Shown here in pieces: positions 55,320 through 64,000 of a stretch of DNA of 64,000 nucleotides (the first letter of the stretch is position 1; each line of letters begins with the position of its first letter). Position numbers and translations under genes: made by a program. Origin of the DNA: Cristatella mucedo (lineage: Eukaryota > Bryozoa > Phylactolaemata > Cristatellidae); assembly GCA_009760855.2 (NCBI GenBank), contig WPIO01000005.1:6600001-6664000 (forward strand). Reading direction: 5' to 3'. The notes beneath the pieces were generated by a model that saw nothing but the letters and a program-made list of their open reading frames with translations, searched no databases and was not told the DNA's origin.

Positions 55320-55500
55320 GTTTAAACGCCTCTTTTGTATAGCTGCAGAAGAGCCTTAAAGGCTCTCCCAACCGCTTTCAGCGGCAATAAAGGATCGCAA
55401 GTTGAATGATTAGAACCAGGTAATGAATGATTCGAACCATTGCATGATTCAAACCCAGGACCGAGGTAATGAAGAGCTACCGCCTTACCTGGTGTTCTAT
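55320..55500 (-). mobile_element. SINE-B copy with a duplicated central segment
   Basis: On the minus strand: CCTGGGTTTGAATCATGCAATGG and a second GGTTCGAATCATTCATTACCTGG, then GCGATCCTTTATTGCCGCTGAAAGCGGTTGGGAGAGCCTTTAAGGCTCTTCTGCAGCTATAC. The B-box area appears two or three times, so the head has been partially duplicated. Confidence 0.65.
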
Positions 55501-56729
55501 CACGGTAATGGCGCGACAAAAATCATAGCTCTAGCATTGCAGTAGCTCTGTAAATATCTCAAAAACCCACATGAGATTGACGGTTGCGACCTGTGTTGAC
55601 ATGAAACACTCGCAGAGGGACTCTTAATTCGAAATATATATATATGTATTACAATACCTCGCACTTTAAATAGTCAAACATATTTTACTAAAACATGCCT
55701 TTGTCAAGTAATACCTGTAAGGCCATAAAAAAGTATTAAGCGATTCCAGCCAATGGGTTTATGCAGGTTCAACCCGAGCTCCGCAAAAGTGATTTTCCTG
55801 AGTGAGGCTAAAAGTAATATATAAATTTATAGATTATATTAATACAATAGAGATTATTTCATTTGAAAGTAATTATTACATCAATATATCCTTAAACGCA
55901 GATCGTTACAGTATATCAGTATGAGCATGGCCTCACCCTCAAATTCTGGTGATTTTTCAAGCTACTAGGAGGCATTGGTTGCAAGGGTTCATGAGTTGGG
56001 CATGCTAATTTCAACACCGATAAATAGGATAAAAGTAAAGAAACAAGCCCATCAAGACCAAGAAAATCACACACAATTTTAATAGACACCCACAACCAAA
56101 ATTTGACAAGATTAAAAACGTCTTTGAGGGCAAGCAGTAAACTTATGATGCTCAGTGATGGTGAAGGTGGTGAAACTGAGATTTTCTGTGCTGGAAAATT
56201 TATGTGCGGCAGTTTAGAAAAAAACATTAATAAACTATAATTCGACAAAATCTGCATTCATTTGAAGTTAGGGGACTGCTACGCACTTGAGCATGTAACT
56301 AATGAGAAGTCCCGGCCCAGTAGGATAACCATAATGCAGGGTGTATCATATCCGGCTTATGAGGAACTGAATAAGGGAGTTCAGTCAATTGTAATGAATT
56401 AATGAGAAATACAAATTTGGGAAATAGTCTTGTTTTGCAGAAAAGTTACACCTTGCAAGATAGCTCATGGGCTTAAATAAAAATGGCCAACCTTTTCAGA
56501 GTTCAGTAAGCTGAGTTTATGAAATGCTTTGGCCCCGACTTGATCAACAACCAGTAACTATGCACAGACAAACTGGGAAGAAATGAGCGATTGCTAAATC
56601 AGCTTAAATCACCCCTGAGGAGGCATTTAGTGTGCACTCCTGGGAAGATAGCCATATTAAATACCCTCAAGTACAGCTCGGGCACACATTAGGAAGCATG
56701 CACGAGCTGAGGATGACAGCAAGCCCAAG
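55501..56729. other. No gene recognised
   Basis: AT-rich; the minus-strand ORF 55916-56257 is hydrophobic and of low complexity, without motif. Confidence 0.55.
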
Positions 56730-59075
56730 TCCTTCAAATCAGCCATCATCAGACCGTTAATTAAAAATCCTAGATTGGATTGAGAGGTCATAGCAACTAT
56801 CACCCAGTCGTCTTTTTTACTTTTCTACCCTACATTGATGATAAGATTTTCTGTGACTAGCTTGTAGAACTCATTGAAAAGAATACATTGTCAGAGCTAT
56901 TGTAGTCAAGATTCAAGTTACCCGAATCCACAGAACATGTTTTTCTGTTACTGCCATTGTCGTTCTCAATTAATCAGCTGCGTTTGGAAATAATGAACAC
57001 AATCGTCTTTCTGGAAGATTGATAAAATCAAACAGTCTGGTAGAAGAGGCACTGGCGTGGTTTAAGTCTTACTTTTTTTTATCATGTCCAATCCCTATCA
57101 TGTCGTGGTCACGTCTCACCAAGCAGACCGGTCACCAGTGGAATTCTATAGGGGTCCGTTCTCGGTGCTCTAATTTTTCAATTTATAATGACTCTAAAGG
57201 AAAAGTGACTCCTAACCCACAGGATTCGTCTATTCTTTTATCTGACGGTAGCCAGCTCTATGCGTCATTTGAATCATCAAAATCTGTTTCAGCAACCTGT
57301 AAACTTAATGCTCGCACTGCAGACATTCGATCCTAGACGGTAGGTAGTTTCCTTAAAGTGGACGACAATTCAGCTGAACTGCAACTCATTATAATAACAT
57401 TAATAATAATAATGCACTTGATAAAGCGCCCTCAGAGAACTTAATCTCTTTCTAGGCGCTTTACATTTGGTGCAAAGGGAAATGCAATTGAATGGTAAGT
57501 AAAATCATGCTTGAAAAACAAAAAACATGAATAGCATGGTTAGGGGTGACATGCACATGGTCAGCATGCAAGTATGGTTAGTGGCAGTATGCACAGTGTC
57601 AGCACCCATAAGCACATAAAGGTTGAATCACAGGGACCCACTAAATACTGCGATACCTAGATTTACTTTTAGTTTTTTTAATGTCCTCATGCCAGGAGAT
57701 GTCGTGAAGTAAGTCGGAACCGAGTTCCAGGCTTTGGGAGCATACGAACTAAATGCACGGTCTCCAAACAATTTGAGGTTTGTACGGGGTATTGGTAGAC
57801 TTTTGGATTCCAAAAAGTGGGTAGTACAATGCTTGGCCTCGTGGTGTAGTAGATCTGAGAGATAGGCTGGAGCCACAGAATGAAGGGACCTAAAAGTGAG
57901 CGACAAAACCGTGAAGTCAATCCGTTGCTTGACTGGTAGCCATTGCAGGTCGGCGAGAAGTCGTGTGATGTGGCAACTGCGACTCTCACGACAGACAAGC
58001 CTAGCTGTGGAATTGTGCACCAGCTGCAATCGCCTGATCGCACATGCTGGTAGGCCTGTAAGCTATGAGTTGCAGAAGTCGAGACGGATGTCACGAATAC
58101 ATGGACCAACTTAGACGTGGTATCCTTATCTAAACAAGCCCGAATTTTGGCAATGTTATGTAGCCGAAAGTAGGCAGAACTCATTGGACACCTAAAGCCA
58201 ATGGCTGAATAAGGATACTTCTTTCTTCCTTGTAGTTAGTGAAACTGTGTGACGACCGTCACCGTGTGCTTGGAATTGATATGTCCTCTTTAATGTTCAG
58301 TTTAAGTTTGAAAGTTTCATTGAGAAGACTGCGTCCACAGATAACCATCACCCTCGATCACTGTTCAAAATTAGGAACTGTCTTTGATGGTGGGATGCAA
58401 AATGAGACTACCATCCTGGTATAGTATTGGCTGGATTACTGGACCACCCGTTTTGTTGAACTTTTAAAAATAGGCATTAATCCTCAGCAGCTGGTGGTGA
58501 TTATATCTGCAAAGCTAGCCATAAAATCGTAAAGGTTCAGCTATATATCGCCTTTTCTGAAGGAGCTGCGATTTAATCCGGTCTATCTGCAAACATGCAG
58601 CTACATTCTTCCTCAGACCAAAAAGGCCAGCCTTAGCTAAGCTTTCTTCATACCTAGCCGAGCTACTGCACCATTTCAGCCTCCTCGTGCTCTCAGATCA
58701 ACTATGAAAAATAAAATAGCTACTCTATTCCTGAGCTTAAGGACAATTGGGGATGGAAGCTTTTTCTCTGCAGGTCCTACGTTGCAGGACACACTTCCAC
58801 AATTATTAGGCAACAACATCTACTCTCCTACTACTTACTATGAAAATCCGTTCTGGCCGTCCTGAGTAGCTACTTCCATTCCAATCACTCCGAGAACAAT
58901 CCTCCCGACTCAGCTCAGCTGCATTTTTATCTTCACCTTAGCTGTGTGAGACGAAGGCTGTTGGCTACCGTATGAACACCAAAAGGCGCTCGGGCTTCGA
59001 TTGAGCAATGCAAAACTCTCAAGCGTCACACCCACATAGTAGTTGTGACTTTGCGACATGTAATACATTATGATT
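56730..59075 (+). mobile_element. LINE-2f copy, decayed, split by an inserted LINE-1f
   Basis: The left part (56730-57395) has SFKSAIIRPLIKNP (RT block 1), the EEALAWFKSY region and TADIRS. The right part (58179-59075) resumes at CTCATTGGACACCTAAAG and runs through the C-terminal blocks to the GTGACTTTGCGACATGTAATACATTATG end. Frames are badly broken. Confidence 0.75.
57396..58178 (-). mobile_element. LINE-1f copy inserted in LINE-2f, with 8-bp target duplication
   Basis: On the minus strand: AKIRACLDKDTTSKLVHVFV, HITRLLADLQWLPVKQRIDF, FLESKSLPIPRTNLKLFGDR, the hairpin tail GTAAAGCGCCTAGAAAGAGATTAAGTTCTCTGAGGGCGC and (ATT)n. AACTCATT occurs immediately on both sides (57389 and 58177 regions), marking the insertion target. 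Open in short segments only. Confidence 0.85.
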
Positions 59076-59904
59076 AGGAAAAAATCCAGGAATCTAGCTC
59101 AGTTCTCCAAAGACTCTTAGCTTTAATAAAAGATGTTGAGCTAAGTGAAAGAGCGATCGTTCAAAGCAAATGACTTATAAGTAAAGGGAAATCCTAAAGA
59201 CTACTTGCATGACCCTAGGCCTCTGTGGACAAATCTCCCACTCATCATGGCGGAGACCGCCCTAGTGAGCTTGGCTACGAATTCGATCTGATCATGGGTT
59301 GGGAGTTTGATGCATGGATCATAAATAACGGAGTTTCTATGCACCAATAAATGAAAAGGGTTTACACGGTTTGCAGGAAGTGTCTCCAAGTTTGGGTTAT
59401 CCTTGAGGTGCTTAAATACCAACTGTGGTACAAAGGTGTTTTTCCAAAGGAGTGGTGCTGAGAAAATGGGACATACATCCGAAAGGATGCGATTTCCAAA
59501 AAATAAGAGAGCTAAGCCTTAACAACTCCTCAAATTAAATGAAAGGTCTCTTTCAGTTTTATCTTATAGAGGCTATAAAGTTCTACATCATAAATAAGTA
59601 CATGTAGATACGTTTAGCAGGGTCCAAGAGTTTCCCTGAAAGCTATGCATCGAGCATTAAAGCTTAGTTTTTAATACAATTAGAACCACTTGTAAGCGTC
59701 AGGCTGATCATAAATAGCGTGGCTCAGTTTTACATGTTTTCCTCCAGTATTGGCTTCAACAGACGGCACTCGGCCTATTTCAATTTTTAATCCTGGGCGG
59801 AATTTAGGTTCTCATCGCGTCCTGCATAATATCTCCAGTGAAGTCATTCGGAATTTCTGTGTTTCGTTAGGCACGATTTAAAATATTTGTAATCTCCGAG
59901 CAGG
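59076..59904. other. No gene recognised
   Basis: Between LINE-2f and SINE-A; nothing seen. Confidence 0.6.
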
Positions 59905-60040
59905 TTTGGTCCAGCGGTTATGGTGCTCGCTCCGACCAAAGTCTGGCTGAGGTCGTGGGCTCAAACACCGAGGCATTTGTGAAGCGCCTGAATAAAGATT
60001 AAGTTCTCTTAGTGCGCTGAACAAATAAATTTTATGTATA
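59905..60040 (+). mobile_element. SINE-A copy
   Basis: GCAGGTTTGGTCCAGCGGTTATGGTGCTCGC (A-box), GACCAAAGTCTGGCTGAGGTCGTGGGCTCAAACACC (B-box), GAGGCATTTGTGAAGCGCCTGAATAAAGATTAAGTTCTCTTAGTGCGC and an AT-rich end. Confidence 0.85.
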
Positions 60041-63000
60041 AATATATTTTTTACTTCAATTTCTTCACGACCGCCACCACCTGATTTTGTTTATTTATGT
60101 ATGTGCCTGATTACTCTTCGTAGCTCGAGACAGACTGTGCTCCACTGATCCAGCTATACGACTGAAGCTTTACAACGTTGGCGTCCCTGTGGGCTGTACT
60201 ATCTCAGCTTTTCTATCTGTGCTATTTATGCAATTAGTTCATCTACACAGAGTGCCTATATTCGAGCCTACCTACCTACAGCGGAGGTACTCGTGGCTAT
60301 AATAGACGTCGCAGCGTGGCATAACGACCGTCTAAGTCGTGGTTTGAAGTGCTTGAAAGAGTTGCTCATTCATTTCCATGTTTTTTCACCCGAGCAAGAG
60401 TCCTTGATTTTGGTAAGACTAACAGCGACGCGTAAAAGTCCAACTACTGGAGAACAGCCCATGCGAATGGTGATTAAGAAGCCTAATAATAGCCTTACGA
60501 TAACGGTAATTTCTTTCGTAACTGACAGGTGTCATGGGAGAGATATCAGCAGGCAAGCTATAGTAGGACTGATAGCCATCAAAAGGTATGACTTAGCAGG
60601 GACATTCTTAGTGTATTTAAATAAAATCGGCTGAAGCCTAAAATAGTATGGCATTTCTTTTTCATTATATTCTCTTAAGTGCTGAGGAGTGAGTTGAGGG
60701 AAAATGAAGCTTTCACACTCAAAATTCTCTAGTTATTCCAAGAGCATTCAGTGGGAATGCACCGGCTGCATCATCTTTCAAGTTACTTGTCAGAGAAAGT
60801 CCCCATTCAAGGAGAAGTCGTAACTTTTAGAATGCGTTTATTGCATCGAGATTCTCAAGATTGTACACTCAGCAAATTCTGCTCTTGCTCGCCCACCGGG
60901 ACAAAATGGCGAATCAGAGGTTCGATGGAAGCACCAGGATGTCGCAGGGACATGAAAATCCTAATAAGTGAAACCACCACAGGATGGGCGTAGCCGGGGC
61001 TTCGACCTCAGAAAGGCTATGCCGGAATCTCGATGAGAGAAAAGCTTACACGGGAGGTCGGGAGATGGGAAATTTTAGGGGAAAGGCTGGCTTTTAAATG
61101 GGGTAGGGCGTGGGCAAAAGGGGCGCTGGACGCATTGGCCGTCTATTTGCAAGTCAGGATCAGGTGAAACAAGCTAAAGCTCATGGCGCCTAGCCCGCTG
61201 GCCTTAGATCGTCTCGGGTTAAATTGCGAGAGTTACCGGCACTAGGAAAACTACGAATCGGGCAGAAACACCGTAACGATAGCAGCTGTTCAAAATATCG
61301 CACAGTTAGATCAGTGGGGCACGATCTGTGTAGCTTTATATCCGTAGGCATGCACATGGAGATAAAAAACCAAGTGATGGCGGTTTTGAAGGAACAAGCT
61401 GAGATTAGGAAATTTTAAATCGTGCTTAAGGAGAGACAGCAAGTCTGAATAACGTCACAGGAGAGACAACGCGGGATGCGACGGCAACCTAAATTCCGCT
61501 CATGAGTATGATTTTGGATAAGCCACGTGTCGTCTATTTAAACCAATACTGGAGGAAACTAACATCCTAAGGTAGTGGTTGGTACTTCCCTAGGATATAC
61601 TCCTGAAAAAATTATTATTCCCATATTATCCCACGGTTACTGCCTGCAAGAAAATGCAATTCTCGTTCAGTTGCCCGTGCGTTTATTCGAAAGTATGGAC
61701 GTGCTAAAAAAAAGGAAATAAGTCGAAATGACGAATTAGCTCTTCAACGCAGGATTAAAGTGTAAAGACGTGAACTATTTGCCGCTTAATTGAGCACTGA
61801 CGTAAGATCTGTAGAACGAAGACCTTTTCTCCCAGTCGTATCGGTTTTAGGGTAAAAGCTTGCCGCAAGAATGCGAAAAATTGCCCCTGCATCTGAAATA
61901 GGTAGCGCATGGATACGGTAGCGGTACGAAAACTTACTGCCATAAGGATTAGTTGCATGCTCCAATCGCTAGTCAATGAATGTCATTGAAATGTGGGCAC
62001 ACCCTTCTTATAGAGGGAAGAAGCTTCGACATCTTGCAAATGGATACAATCTCCACTCTGTCCTTCAGCCTGTGATAAGCGGATACGATCTCTAATCTGC
62101 TTGGATCCCGATTCAGATACAGATCAGCGGCAGGATTTTGATCAGCATAACGCCGCTTGCTATTAGATGCTGCCGGAAGCAAGCGCCGTTTCCTTTACTG
62201 CGGACTGAGCCCAGGTGGCTGGAATAGATAAGTTGTAAAGTTTCTAAAGCTCTAGCTTTTTCTATTAGCTGTTACTTAGTTTTACTTTGCCACTAAGCAG
62301 CATCTGCATGTCAGACTGTCATAATCGTTTAGGGTTGCTGTTATGACCACGTGGCTATCCGGGCAACCTGAGCACTGCAGTTAATTGGGCCGAAACTGCA
62401 CTTGCCGCCTTGGTTTGCCGCTGATGGCGGAAAACCAGCAGTAGCTTCCTTTTGACGATGTCTTTAAGCCTTTTATTTTTAGTGCTTTCAAATGTCTCTA
62501 TCCAGTCAGTGTAGCAAAAGATCGATAACAATTCCCTTAAATTTTTATATTTAAAAATATCTGGAAGTTATTTGCTTTACCACCCTTTTTTTTAGTGCAC
62601 CCTATCGCAAGTAGCCTTCCGGCGATTCTTCGTTAAGGTCGCTGCATTGCGCATTGACGATAAGAAGATCGTTCAGCGTACTCTCACGTCTCGATCTTTC
62701 TTATTATACCAGCGTTCCGTTTGGGCAGATGATAATTATTGCCATATCCTCTGGCTATGGGCCTACATCTCACCCTGGCTATTCTGCCAGATATTCATCC
62801 AGATGTACTGTTTTGCTGAATGTCTCGCAGTTGAACTCTAGTTGCTATTATTACGTTCTTTCCGGGGCAATTAAATGTAGTAATCAGAACTTGCTTTACA
62901 AACGAAGTGTAGCGGCTCCTTTCATGAACTTCTTTAGCGAAAAATGGAGTTCAAAACAGCACTTTTCCTTGCCGCAGTTTGGCTAATAGTCGTGCCTCGA

Positions 63001-63409
63001 AACATGGATGCTGCTACGATAAATGCAGATATGCCGAAAGCCGAAGCCGAGCTGCCGAGCAAGGCAGTAGCAAAGAGCCTGACGAACTCAAAATAAACTG
63101 ACTGGATCAAAAATTCAAAATTCTGTGCAAAACACCAAAGAATGCATTGCAAAAAGGAAAAACGCTTCTGAAACGGAACATTTCCGGCATCACTCTTTAC
63201 TAATAAAAAATGGCGGCTATTACTTTTTTCTCTCATGGAAAGAGTATGTCAATCCTGCCGCTACCTGACTTCTCTATCCTTATGTAGTACATGACCTGGC
63301 AATTGACCGTGCATTATGTGCAGCCCACCACCAAGAGCCACCTAAGTAATGGTCACTCGCTTGGTGATAGAGTCATACCAAAATTCCTTTAGCAAGCTAG
63401 TCAAAAACA
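60041..63409. other. No gene recognised
   Basis: ORFs such as 60293-60634 (plus) and 62654-62986 (plus) are not longer than chance in this composition and carry no motif. A GC-richer patch lies at 60990-61230. Confidence 0.5.
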
Positions 63410-64000
63410 TGGATAAATTGTTCCCTGCATTTGTGACATCCCGTCTCGACTTCTATAACTCACTGCTTGCTGGTCTACCGGCCTCTGGAATCAGGTGCTT
63501 GTAGCTAGTGCAAAACTCTGCAGCTAGACTTGTCTGTCGTGAGCGTCGCAGCTCCCACATCACACCACCTCTTGCCGACCTGCACAGGCTCCCAGTAGAG
63601 AAACGCATCGGCTGCAAGTTTTTGTTGCTCACTTTCACGTCCCTTCATTCTTTGTCTCTAGCCCACCTATCAGATCTTCTGCTCCATCAGGCTTAGCATC
63701 ATACCACCCACTTTTCCGAATCTAATCGTTTACCTATACCTCATACAAAACTCAAATCCTTTCTAGTCCGTGCCTTTAGATTGTATGCTCCCAAAGCCTG
63801 GAACTCGGTTCCGACTTACTTCACGACATCTCCTGGCATGAGGACATTAAAAAAAACTAAAAGTAAATCTAGGTATGGCAGTATTTAGTAGGTCCCTGTG
63901 ATTCAACCTTTATGTGCTTATGGGTGCTGACACTGTGCATACTGCCACTAACCATACTTGCATGCTGACCATGTGCATGTCACCCCTTCTTATTGGTTAT
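63410..64000 (+). mobile_element. LINE-1f copy, 5'-truncated, running off the window
   Basis: VTSRLDFYNSLLAGLPASGI, HITPPLADLHRLPVEKRI, the YAPKAWNSVPTYFTTSPGM region and the 3' untranslated CTGTGATTCAACCTTTATGTGCTTATGGGTGCTGACACTG are present. The hairpin tail would lie beyond the window edge. It shares its 3' frame lesion (AAAAAAACTAAAAGTAAATCTAGGTATGGCAG) with the copy at 57396-58178. Confidence 0.85.

Noticed and set aside
60293-60634. 113-codon plus-strand frame
   Set aside because: No recognisable domain or splice signals; unremarkable length for the composition.

Overview
This window is animal nuclear DNA, most likely from an invertebrate. The evidence is spliced genes with canonical GT..AG introns, long AT-rich intergenic tracts, many decayed LINE retrotransposons of the CR1/L2 type, tRNA-derived SINEs and abundant microsatellites. 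There are no operons, no Shine-Dalgarno-led genes and no CRISPR. I cannot name the species.

Two spliced genes lie head to tail on the minus strand. (1) At 38345 to 30633 is a seven-exon gene for a KY/hillarin-type transglutaminase-like protein. The seven exons I placed by eye all agree in splice phase and give a 924-residue reading frame with a candidate Cys-His-Asp triad and a possible N-myristoylated start. It sits in a GC-rich block of about 30.6-38.6 kb. (2) At 29254 to about 20488 are at least five phase-compatible exons of a long coiled-coil protein. Its C-terminal part resembles the stalk and microtubule-binding region of dynein heavy chains, without any visible AAA motor module. Its introns hold a 1-kb (GACAGA)n array, a CA repeat and SINEs. 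Its 5' end is unresolved.

Left flank (0-20 kb): one convincing orphan exon on the plus strand (2022-2270) and a diverged repeat pair (about 240-660 and 19080-19510) that shares an open reading frame. The rest is LINE and SINE debris. Right flank (39-64 kb): almost entirely AT-rich intergenic DNA with LINE copies. It includes one 5'-truncated LINE with a long intact reverse transcriptase frame (51874-53553), and one LINE inserted inside another with an 8-bp target duplication (57.4-58.2 kb).

Mobile elements fall into four groups: LINE-1f and LINE-2f (my working names for two CR1/L2-like families) and SINE-A and SINE-B (two tRNA-derived families). SINE-A ends in the same hairpin-forming tail as LINE-1f, which suggests SINE-A is mobilised by LINE-1f. 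One such tail supplies the last codons and the stop codon of the KY-like gene.
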